Positions 7,966 to 14,951 of a stretch of 14,951 nucleotides of DNA are shown here, piece by piece. Numbering within the stretch: position 1 is the stretch's first letter; each line of letters begins with the position of its first letter. This stretch comes from an uncultured Bergeyella sp. (GTDB lineage: Bacteria > Bacteroidota > Bacteroidia > Flavobacteriales > Weeksellaceae): contig CAKAOY010000017.1 in NCBI GenBank assembly GCA_916710115.1, positions 1 through 14,951 on the forward strand. Reading direction: 5' to 3'. The translations under genes and the position numbers were made by a program. The notes below the pieces were generated by a model. It had not been told where the DNA came from, ran no database searches, and saw only the letters and a list, made by a program, of their open reading frames with translations.

Positions 7966-8003
7966 TTTTGTTTCTTAATTATATGTTAAAAGTTTTATTT
8001 TTG
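7966..8003 (+). promoter_or_regulatory. Probable promoter of the alternative complex III operon
   Basis: TATTTTTG at 7996-8003 is a perfect TAnnTTTG -7 box and is followed by a C, as is common in Flavobacteria. The best -33 candidate is TTTTG at 7966-7970, with a 25-bp spacer that is longer than ideal; the T-rich stretch at 7971-7976 gives better spacing but poorer sequence. The leader to the actA start is about 46 bp. The rest of the 7854-8049 gap is AT-rich and holds no gene that I can support. Confidence 0.65.
7979..7991 (+). repeat. 13-bp direct repeat, copy 2, beside the -7 box
   Basis: TTATATGTTAAAA, identical to copy 1 at 7883-7895. It lies in the spacer of the proposed promoter and ends 4 bp before the -7 box, a position where a bound regulator would touch RNA polymerase. 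Confidence 0.5.
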
Positions 8004-8049
8004 CCTAATTAAAAGTTTATTTCAATAGAGTAACCCAATTTTTAAGTAA

Positions 8050-9408
8050 ATGATTAGTTGGAGAAAGCGTTTTAAGAAAAGTTTGCTGGCCGTTGGTATC
8101 TTATTATCAATGAGTTCTTCTGCATTCGCTCAAGAGGGTGATGCAAAAAAAGGAGAGCAACTTTTTAACACAAATTGTGCTGCATGTCATGCATTGGATA
8201 AGCAGTTAGTAGGACCTCAACTCGGAGGTGTGGTAGAAAGAGTACAAAAGGAGAAAAATCTTGGAGCAGATTGGCTACACAAATGGATTAAAAACTCTCA
8301 GGAGTTAGTTGGTTCTGGTGATCCTTACGCTAAGGAGTTATTTACTAAGTTCAATAGCGTTCCGATGCCACCGTTCCCAAGTTTGTCCGATCAGGATATT
8401 AGTGATATCTTGGCATATACTACGAATCCTCCAAAAAAAGAGGAAAAACCAGCGGCAGCTGCGGCTCCATCTTCTGACCAAGTAGCTCAAATGGAGGCGG
8501 AGAAAAAAGATAACTTAAACTCCAAAATTATTATCGGAGTAGCATTGTCTGTCGTAGGTCTTTTGATTTGGGTGTTATTAAGATTAAGACAATTGCTTAA
8601 TTTACAAAGGAATAATAATCTTAGCCCTGAAAAAGCTAAAAGAGCCGAGGCATTGTATCAAAAATTTAACCTTGCAGGTAAAGGATTAGTCGGTGTATTG
8701 TCTCTATTGGCTGTATATGGGTTATGGAACTGGCTGATGTGGGTAGGGGTTTATAAAGGATATAGACCTGAACAACCTATATATTTCTCCCATAAGATAC
8801 ATGCGGGAGTAAATAAGATTGATTGTCAATTCTGTCACTCAGGTGCTAAGTATGGTAAGGTGTCTGAAATACCATCTATGAATGTGTGTATGAACTGCCA
8901 TAAAGCTATTTCTGAATATAAAGGTGATTACTTTGAATCAGGTAAAGATAAAGCATTCTACGATGGTGAAATTCAAAAAATTTACAAAGCTGTAGGTTGG
9001 GATGCTGGTAGTCAGTCTTATACAGGTAAAACAGAACCTGTACAGTGGGTGAGAATTCATAATATGCCAGATTTCGTATATTTTAATCACTCTCAGCACG
9101 TAGTAGCAGGGGAAAAAGCAATTATAGAATCATATAATGCTAAAAATCCTGATGCTAAGATTAATGTAGTATGTAAAGCGTGTCATGGAAAAGTTGATGA
9201 AATGAATGTGGTAGAAATGGCGAACGATTTCACAATGGGGTGGTGTATAGAATGTCACAGAACAACCAAAGTGGATATGACTAATGGATATAACAAAGAA
9301 TATTTTACAGAGTTACACAACAAACTGAAAAAACAATATCCTAAGTCTGGTGGTAAAATCACCGTTGATGCTATCGGCGGACTTGAGTGTGGTAAATGTC
9401 ATTATTAA
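8050..9408 (+). CDS. actA: Alternative complex III multiheme cytochrome subunit ActA
   Basis: A membrane-anchored multiheme c-type cytochrome of 452 residues that carries electrons within alternative complex III. A signal sequence spans about 1-28. A small class I cytochrome c domain follows (about 29-125), with CAACH at 43-47 and probable axial M106 in VPMPPFP. An Ala/Pro-rich linker (about 130-155) leads to a first transmembrane helix (about 160-178) and a second hydrophobic helix (about 212-235). The C-terminal cytochrome c3-like domain carries five more heme sites: CQFCH 259, CMNCH 280, CKACH 375, CIECH 399 and CGKCH 447. The last site is one residue before the end. That makes six CXXCH sites in all, whereas the classical ActA is described as pentaheme. 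It is the first gene of the operon, 29 bp before actB. Confidence 0.9.
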   Translation: MISWRKRFKKSLLAVGILLSMSSSAFAQEGDAKKGEQLFNTNCAACHALDKQLVGPQLGGVVERVQKEKNLGADWLHKWIKNSQELVGSGDPYAKELFTKFNSVPMPPFPSLSDQDISDILAYTTNPPKKEEKPAAAAAPSSDQVAQMEAEKKDNLNSKIIIGVALSVVGLLIWVLLRLRQLLNLQRNNNLSPEKAKRAEALYQKFNLAGKGLVGVLSLLAVYGLWNWLMWVGVYKGYRPEQPIYFSHKIHAGVNKIDCQFCHSGAKYGKVSEIPSMNVCMNCHKAISEYKGDYFESGKDKAFYDGEIQKIYKAVGWDAGSQSYTGKTEPVQWVRIHNMPDFVYFNHSQHVVAGEKAIIESYNAKNPDAKINVVCKACHGKVDEMNVVEMANDFTMGWCIECHRTTKVDMTNGYNKEYFTELHNKLKKQYPKSGGKITVDAIGGLECGKCHY

Positions 9409-9437
9409 TAGTAATAACGAAAAAATTAGAAGTATAA

Positions 9438-12400
9438 ATGGCTTCAAATAAAATACAATTCAGAAGTATTCACGAATTACAAGACCCAACTATTACATCC
9501 AAGTTGGCTCAGAGGGAGTTTATGGAAGAGATTCCGGTAGATGAAATAAATGCAGCAGAAGCAAATGCTAATACCCCGCTTACCTCAAGAAGAGATTTCC
9601 TGAAAATTGCAGGTTTTTCTACCGCGGCAGTTGCTTTAGCAGCTTGCGAAGCTCCAGTTTTGAAAACAATACCTTATGTAGTAAAACCTCATAGTATCAT
9701 ACCAGGGGTTCCTAATTATTATGCATCAGCTTATTATGATGGGTTTGATTTCGCAAGTGTATTGGTGAAGACAAGAGAAGGGAGACCAATTAAAATTAAT
9801 CCCAATCCAATAGCAAAAGATTTGGGTTGTACAAGTACTAGAGCTCAAGCTTCTGTATTATCTCTATATGATAATGACAAAGTAAAACAACCGAAACTTG
9901 CGGGTCAAGATGCTACATTTGACCAAGTTGATGATTATGTATTGAAATCTTTAGAGGCATCACAGTCCGCAGAGCAAAAAGTTGTAGTGCTTACTCATTC
10001 AATGCCTTCTCCAACTTTCAAAAAATTATTTGAAGATTTTAAAGTTAAATATCCTACAGCTGAGTTGGTAGTTTATGATGCGATACCATATACTGCTAAT
10101 CTTGATGCTGCACAAGAAGTGTTCGGAGAGAGAAGTTTGCCTGTCTATGATCTTACGAAGGCTCAATTGGTAGTTTCTTTCCAAGCTGATTTTTTAGGTG
10201 ATTTTAATGGAGGTAGTTTAGAAAACTCTTATGCTATTGCTAGAAAACCAGAGGCTTCTCAAAAGGCAGGGAAAAATATTATGTTGAGACATATTCAGGT
10301 AGAATCTAATATGTCTATAACAGGTGCTAATGCAGATACAAGACTGAGATTAAAACCATCGGCTGTATTTAAAACTTTGATGGAAGTTTATAAAGGTCTT
10401 AATGGTGGAACTAATGATGCTAATGCTAAGGCTATCGTAAAAGAACTTCAAGCAAAAGGTAGTGATGCTGTGGTGTTGGCTGATGGTTCAAAACCAGCAA
10501 TTGTTTTATCTCACTTGATAAACCAAAAATTAGCGTCAAAAGCCTTTACAGGTAAAGCCAATTATCTAAAACAATTTGACGGAGCAAGATATAAAGAGTT
10601 CCTCGGTTGGTTAGAAGCAGGACAAATAAACACATTAATTATCAATAATGTGAATCCTGTGTATTCTTCGAAAGATGGAGAAAATTTCAAAACATTGTTG
10701 GGTAGGGTAGAAAACCTTATATCTTTTTGTGATAAGAAAAATGATGTATATAAAGCATCTAAAGCCGTAATTCCAGTAGCAAATTGGTTAGAGTCTTGGG
10801 GTGATATAGCTCCTCAAACGGGGATATATGCTCTTACTCAACCAACAATCCAAAAAGTTTTCAAACCAAGACAATTAGAAGAGTCTCTCCTTGTTTGGAT
10901 TAATGGTAAAGGAAGTGATGCAAATAATTACTACGATTATTTAAAAGCGAATGCTGTAACTATCTTGCATAATTCATCTTTCAATCAAGCACTTTATAAT
11001 GGTATAAATGAAACTCCGAATATCGGTAAATTAATAAATTATGTAGGTGGAAATGCCGATGAGGCTATTGCTGAATTGAGTAATTATAAAGAATCTGATT
11101 TTGAACTTACATTATATACTAATGCGATTGGAGACGGAACCCAAGCAAATAACCCTTGGTTGATGGAGTTACCAGATCCAATTACTAGACTTTCGTGGGA
11201 TAACTATCTAACAGTTTCTCCGAAAGATGCAAAAAAATTAGGTCTTGAAAATAAGCTTAATGCAAGAATGCAAATGGATGGAGATAAGGTAGATATCTCT
11301 GTGAATGGAGAAGTGGTTCTTAAAAATGTGCCAGTCTTTATCCAACCAGGACAAGCAGATGGTTCGTTTGGTATCGCTCTCGGATATGGAAAGAAGGATT
11401 CTGGTAGGGTTGCTGCTACTGGTGTTAATGCTTATCCGTTGTTTGATGGTATTAATCTAAATGTAAATAATATAACCATTAAAAAGGTAGAAGGTATTAC
11501 TCACGAATTTGCAGGAATGCAACTTCAAAATACACTAATGGGGCGTTATGATATCGCAAAAGAAGTGTCTCTTGACGATTTTATTAATGTTCCTTTTGAT
11601 GATCCTGAGAAAGGTTGGAATAAACCATTGGAGTACCATACATTAAATGGTGCTACTCCAGCAGATAAGATTACTCTTTGGGATTCTTACGATGATACTG
11701 ATGGACACCACTTTAATTTATCTATTGACCTAAATGCTTGTACGGGTTGTGGGGCTTGTATCATTGCTTGTCAAGCCGAAAACAATACCCCTGTTGTAGG
11801 TAAAGAAGAGATGAGAATGTCTAGAGATATGTATTGGTTGAGAATTGATCGTTACTATTCTGCTGATATTCCAGAAAATCTTGATACAAATAAAGATGGT
11901 AAGCTAATGCCAGAGGAAGCCGTAGCAGCAGGTATGAATGTTCCAGATATGTATGGCAATGCATTTACTGATGGTGGGGTGCTTAACCACGCTGCCGAGA
12001 ATCCAAAAGTGATTTTCCAACCAGTTATGTGTCAACATTGTAATAATGCTCCTTGTGAGAATGTTTGTCCAGTAGGTGCTACATCTCATGGTAAGCAAGG
12101 ACAAAATCAAATGGCATATAATCGTTGTGTAGGAACAAGATATTGTGCAAATAACTGCCCTTATAAAGTGAGAAGATTCAACTGGTTCAATTATGCAAAT
12201 AATGATAAATTTGACTTCCAAATGAACAATGATTTAGGAAGAATGGTATTGAATCCAGATGTGGTGGTGAGAACAAGAGGGGTAATGGAGAAATGTTCAT
12301 TGTGTATTCAAGAAACTCAAGCTACTATCTTGAAAGCGAAAAAAGAACAAAGAAAAGTAACAGACCAAGAGTTCCAAGATTCTTGTGCTTGTTCCGCAGC

Positions 12401-12554
12401 TTGTTCGTCAGGAGCTATGGTATTTGGAGATATGAATGACAAAGATTCTAAAGTAAGAAAATTATTCTCAAGCGATAGAAGATACTTCCTACTTGAAGAA
12501 ATTGGAGCAAAACCAAATGTGTTCTATCATACCAAAGTAAGAAATAACGGATAA
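9438..12554 (+). CDS. actB: Alternative complex III iron-sulfur subunit ActB (fused MopB-like and Fe-S domains)
   Basis: A periplasm-facing Fe-S subunit of 1038 residues that relays electrons from ActC to the heme subunits. A twin-arginine motif SRRDFLK (50-56) and a hydrophobic stretch to C70 (ALAAC) suggest Tat export and lipidation. Residues of about 75-740 form a molybdopterin-oxidoreductase-like domain, which in known ACIII carries no molybdenum cofactor. The C-terminal ferredoxin-like domain starts at about 755. Its cysteine groups are C768/C771/C774/C778, C865/C868/C873/C877, C897/C903/C907 and C953/C956/C985/C989. In the third group, T900 replaces the expected second Cys, which fits the one [3Fe-4S] and three [4Fe-4S] clusters described for ActB. 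An EF-hand-like loop occurs at 816-827. The gene lies between actA and actC with short gaps. Confidence 0.93.
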   Translation: MASNKIQFRSIHELQDPTITSKLAQREFMEEIPVDEINAAEANANTPLTSRRDFLKIAGFSTAAVALAACEAPVLKTIPYVVKPHSIIPGVPNYYASAYYDGFDFASVLVKTREGRPIKINPNPIAKDLGCTSTRAQASVLSLYDNDKVKQPKLAGQDATFDQVDDYVLKSLEASQSAEQKVVVLTHSMPSPTFKKLFEDFKVKYPTAELVVYDAIPYTANLDAAQEVFGERSLPVYDLTKAQLVVSFQADFLGDFNGGSLENSYAIARKPEASQKAGKNIMLRHIQVESNMSITGANADTRLRLKPSAVFKTLMEVYKGLNGGTNDANAKAIVKELQAKGSDAVVLADGSKPAIVLSHLINQKLASKAFTGKANYLKQFDGARYKEFLGWLEAGQINTLIINNVNPVYSSKDGENFKTLLGRVENLISFCDKKNDVYKASKAVIPVANWLESWGDIAPQTGIYALTQPTIQKVFKPRQLEESLLVWINGKGSDANNYYDYLKANAVTILHNSSFNQALYNGINETPNIGKLINYVGGNADEAIAELSNYKESDFELTLYTNAIGDGTQANNPWLMELPDPITRLSWDNYLTVSPKDAKKLGLENKLNARMQMDGDKVDISVNGEVVLKNVPVFIQPGQADGSFGIALGYGKKDSGRVAATGVNAYPLFDGINLNVNNITIKKVEGITHEFAGMQLQNTLMGRYDIAKEVSLDDFINVPFDDPEKGWNKPLEYHTLNGATPADKITLWDSYDDTDGHHFNLSIDLNACTGCGACIIACQAENNTPVVGKEEMRMSRDMYWLRIDRYYSADIPENLDTNKDGKLMPEEAVAAGMNVPDMYGNAFTDGGVLNHAAENPKVIFQPVMCQHCNNAPCENVCPVGATSHGKQGQNQMAYNRCVGTRYCANNCPYKVRRFNWFNYANNDKFDFQMNNDLGRMVLNPDVVVRTRGVMEKCSLCIQETQATILKAKKEQRKVTDQEFQDSCACSAACSSGAMVFGDMNDKDSKVRKLFSSDRRYFLLEEIGAKPNVFYHTKVRNNG

Positions 12555-12588
12555 TAACAAAGTTTAAATACTAATTAAGCGTAAAAAT

Positions 12589-13983
12589 ATGTCACATTAC
12601 GAATCCCCATTTAGGGTACCCTTAATTCAAGGACATAAAACCTACAGCGATATTACAGAAGATATCGCGAGACCTATTGAGGAAAGAGCAGGTAAATTAT
12701 GGTGGTCAGCTTTATTTGCATCATTAGTGCTTTTTATCTACGGATTTGGCTGTATTGCTTATACTATCGGAACAGGTATTGGAGCATGGGGGCTGAATAG
12801 AACTATCAACTGGGGTTGGGATATCACCAACTTCGTATGGTGGGTAGGTATTGGACACGCAGGAACACTTATCTCCGCAGTATTGTTATTATTTAGACAG
12901 CGATGGAGAATGTCAGTGAATAGATCTGCTGAAGCGATGACTATATTTGCTGTAGTTCAAGCAGCAATCTTTCCTGTAATACATATGGGACGACCATGGC
13001 TTGGCTATTGGGTATTTCCATTACCAAACCAATTTGGGTCCCTTTGGACAAACTTTAATTCTCCTCTTCTTTGGGATGTATTTGCTATATCTACATACTT
13101 CTCTGTATCAGTAGTGTTCTGGTTCATTGGTCTTATTCCAGACTTTGCAATGATTAGAGATAGAGCCAAAACACCATTTACTAAGAAGATGTATACTTTC
13201 CTTGCCTTTGGTTGGGGAGGAAAAGCAAAACATTGGCAAAGATTTGAAGAAGTATCTTTGGTCTTGGCAGGTTTAGCTACGCCATTAGTATTTTCTGTGC
13301 ATACAACTGTATCATTTGACTTCTCTACATCTGTTATCAAAGGTTGGCACTCAACAATATATCCACCATATTTCGTAGCAGGTGCGGTATTCTCAGGATT
13401 TGCAATGGTACAAACTTTATTGCTCATAGCAAGAAAAGTATGTCATTTAGAAGATTATATCACAAAGTATCATATTGAAATTATGAATATCGTAATTATC
13501 GTAACAGGTGGTATGGTTACCGTGGCATATGCTGTAGAATATTTCATCGGTTGGTATTCAGGTTCAAGATATGAAGACTTTACTTATCTATCACCAGGGG
13601 CAGCAACAGGACCTTATTGGTGGGCATTCTGGGCGTTGATTATCTGCAACCTCGTTATTCCTGCAGCATTTTGGTTCAAACCAGTAAGAAGAAATATTAT
13701 CGCTACATTCTTTATTGCACTATTTATCAATATTGGTATGTGGTTCGAGCGTTTTGATATTATCGTTATCAACCTATCGAGAGACTATCTACCAGGTTCT
13801 TGGACGATGTTTAAGCCGACAATCATTGATGTTGGAGTATATCTTGGGACATTTGGATTCTTTGGAATCTTATTCCTACTCTATGCAAGAACATTCCCAG
13901 TAATTGCTCAGGCAGAATTGAAGTCTATTTTGAAAATTTCAGGTGAAACTTATAAAGCAAAAGAAGGAGATGAACACCACTAA
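12589..13983 (+). CDS. actC: Alternative complex III quinol-binding membrane subunit ActC (NrfD/PsrC family)
   Basis: An integral membrane protein of 464 residues and the NrfD-like subunit, where quinol is bound and oxidised and where proton translocation has been proposed. An N-terminal extramembrane segment (about 1-36) leads into a hydrophobic core with roughly ten predicted helices, the first at about 38-62. Conserved-looking family features include WWVGIGHAGTLISA (84-97) with H90, followed by RQRWR, and HMGRPW (132-137) near the expected quinol side. A cytoplasmic or periplasmic loop with many charged residues lies at about 186-220. Trp and Phe are very frequent, as usual for this family. 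The gene starts 34 bp after actB and overlaps the start of actD by 14 bp, consistent with translational coupling. A second NrfD-like subunit, ActF, would be expected downstream of the window. Confidence 0.93.
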   Translation: MSHYESPFRVPLIQGHKTYSDITEDIARPIEERAGKLWWSALFASLVLFIYGFGCIAYTIGTGIGAWGLNRTINWGWDITNFVWWVGIGHAGTLISAVLLLFRQRWRMSVNRSAEAMTIFAVVQAAIFPVIHMGRPWLGYWVFPLPNQFGSLWTNFNSPLLWDVFAISTYFSVSVVFWFIGLIPDFAMIRDRAKTPFTKKMYTFLAFGWGGKAKHWQRFEEVSLVLAGLATPLVFSVHTTVSFDFSTSVIKGWHSTIYPPYFVAGAVFSGFAMVQTLLLIARKVCHLEDYITKYHIEIMNIVIIVTGGMVTVAYAVEYFIGWYSGSRYEDFTYLSPGAATGPYWWAFWALIICNLVIPAAFWFKPVRRNIIATFFIALFINIGMWFERFDIIVINLSRDYLPGSWTMFKPTIIDVGVYLGTFGFFGILFLLYARTFPVIAQAELKSILKISGETYKAKEGDEHH

Positions 13984-14491
13984 GATTATATACGGAATTT
14001 ACGCTGATGACGATGATTTGATGGCGGGAGTGAAAGCTTTTAGAGATAAAGGAATTAAAATCAACGAAGTCTATACACCTTTTCCTGTTCATGGTTTGGA
14101 TAAAGCTCTTGGATTGAGAAAAACGAGAATTTCCGATGCTGCATTTATCTATGCTGTATATGGGCTACTTATCGGTGGTATCACAACTTGGTATATGATG
14201 AACCACGACTGGCCACAGAATATTGGGGGTAAACCTGCTTTCGATTGGGCTCATAATATGCCAGCCTTTGTAGTGCCAATGTTTGAGTTGATGGTTTTTT
14301 GCTCTGCTCATCTAATGTCGCTCACCTATCTAGTGAGAAATAAAATGTATCCTTGTGCTGCGCCTCAAAATCCAGATCCAAGGACTACTGATGATAAGTT
14401 TATGATAGAATTAGTTAGTAACGATATTGAACCAATAAAACAACTCCTAATAGAGACAGGAGCTGAAGAAATTTCTGTAAAAGATGCTTAA
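13970..14491 (+). CDS. actD: Alternative complex III membrane subunit ActD (DUF3341)
   Basis: A 173-residue membrane protein of the DUF3341 family, a structural subunit of alternative complex III. The N-terminal soluble part (about 1-55) has the family's KIIYGIYADDDDLMAGV and EVYTPFPVHGLDKALGL segments. Two transmembrane helices follow at about 58-77 and 98-122, joined by a loop containing WPQNIGGKP. The C-terminal NPDPRTTDD segment (134-142) is also typical. I chose the ATG at 13970, inside the end of actC, because the conserved N-terminus begins there. An upstream GTG at 13943 would add nine Lys-rich residues with no family support. AAGGAG directly abuts the ATG, too close to act as a normal ribosome-binding site, so translation probably depends on coupling to actC. 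actE starts one base after the stop. Confidence 0.92.
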   Translation: MNTTKIIYGIYADDDDLMAGVKAFRDKGIKINEVYTPFPVHGLDKALGLRKTRISDAAFIYAVYGLLIGGITTWYMMNHDWPQNIGGKPAFDWAHNMPAFVVPMFELMVFCSAHLMSLTYLVRNKMYPCAAPQNPDPRTTDDKFMIELVSNDIEPIKQLLIETGAEEISVKDA

Positions 14492-14492
14492 T

Positions 14493-14951
14493 ATGAAAAG
14501 TTATATTACAAAACTTGGGATATTAGGAGGAGCAGTTCTACTTTTGAACTCTTGTGGCCCAAAAGAAAATCCACCATTAGTGTATTTCCCTGATATGTAT
14601 TTCCCTGTGGCATATGATCCATTGATGAAAGCAGAAGATGCCTATACAGACCATAAGAATGAAATACCAGCTTTCGTGAAAAATAATGGCGCTACAGGTC
14701 TCGTACCCGTTGATGGAACCGTAGCTCAAAACGAAGATGGAGTAATCGATGTGAATGACTCTAAGCCTGTTCTTCCTGCAAAATATAATGAAGGTTATGA
14801 CGAAGCTAAAACTATTTCTAATTCTCCACTAAAAGCAGAGAATATAGAAAAAGATTTACTAAGAGGTAAAGATTTATTTAACAAGACTTGTGCCGTTTGT
14901 CATGGAGAAAAGGGAGATGGACAAGGGGTTATCGTACAGTCAGGTGCTTAT
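14493..14951 (+). CDS. actE: Alternative complex III monoheme cytochrome lipoprotein ActE, 5' part
   Basis: An open frame continuing past the window end; 153 residues are visible. A lipoprotein signal ends in LLNSC with the lipid-carrying Cys at 21, so the protein should be membrane-anchored and periplasmic. The segment VYFPDMYFPVAYDPL (30-44) matches the N-terminal arm that wraps other subunits in ActE homologues. A low-complexity acidic linker (about 75-110) leads to a class I cytochrome c domain with CAVCH at 133-137 followed by GEKGDGQG. The axial Met and the end of the domain lie outside the window. In known complexes ActE is the likely exit point to the terminal oxidase. It starts one base after the actD stop, so the two are probably translationally coupled. 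Confidence 0.88.
   Translation, partial: MKSYITKLGILGGAVLLLNSCGPKENPPLVYFPDMYFPVAYDPLMKAEDAYTDHKNEIPAFVKNNGATGLVPVDGTVAQNEDGVIDVNDSKPVLPAKYNEGYDEAKTISNSPLKAENIEKDLLRGKDLFNKTCAVCHGEKGDGQGVIVQSGAY

Noticed and set aside
13005..13427. Minus-strand 140-residue open frame opposite actC
   Set aside because: It is antisense to a conserved membrane subunit, with no promoter or family features.
13715..13903. Short plus-strand frame inside actC
   Set aside because: It is out of frame within the conserved end of actC and shows no independent initiation signal.
9438..13983. Possible polysulfide, nitrite (Nrf) or formate-type molybdoenzyme operon
   Set aside because: The fused MopB/Fe-S subunit, the multiheme subunit, the DUF3341 protein and the ActE lipoprotein in this order are specific to alternative complex III.

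Overview
The window is AT-rich, densely packed DNA with every gene on the + strand. It almost certainly comes from the chromosome of a Flavobacteriia-type Bacteroidota. The reasons are promoters of the TAnnTTTG type, the near absence of Shine-Dalgarno sequences, an S46 dipeptidyl-peptidase, and an alternative complex III operon of the Bacteroidota type. A Weeksellaceae-like genus (Chryseobacterium, Elizabethkingia, Riemerella or similar) would fit, but the sequence alone does not settle the genus. No RNA genes, insertion sequences, CRISPR arrays, or regions of clearly foreign composition were seen.

Layout. (1) Positions 1-1536: the tail of a DUF2520/Rossmann-type protein, a small exported DUF4440/SnoaL-like protein and a XerC/XerD tyrosine recombinase, closely spaced and probably cotranscribed. 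(2) Positions 1576-3798: a single-gene unit with its own promoter-like element and a rho-independent terminator. It encodes a secreted S46 dipeptidyl-peptidase whose residues predict DPP7-type (hydrophobic P1) specificity. (3) Positions 3836-7853: a unit bounded by a good Bacteroidota promoter and a terminator, encoding a Tat-exported alkaline phosphatase, a nicotinamidase (PncA) and an exported M1-family zinc aminopeptidase. (4) Positions 7854-8049: a 5' regulatory gap with a promoter and a 13-bp direct repeat. (5) Positions 8050-14951: the first five genes of an alternative complex III operon, actA-actB-actC-actD-actE, the last cut by the window end.

How the genes work together. The act genes encode a membrane quinol:electron-acceptor oxidoreductase that replaces the bc1 complex. 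ActC (NrfD-like) oxidises quinol. Electrons pass through the Fe-S clusters of ActB and the hemes of ActA and ActE towards a terminal oxidase, whose genes usually follow actF just beyond this window. The S46 and M1 peptidases, with the phosphatase, fit a periplasmic scavenging lifestyle that lives on peptides and phosphoesters.

The window looks like ordinary core genome, and I see no undescribed system in it. The points most worth a second look are details of the act operon: six CXXCH sites in ActA, an EF-hand-like loop inside the ActB Fe-S domain, an unusually deep Tat/lipobox signal in ActB, and the repeat in the operon's leader.
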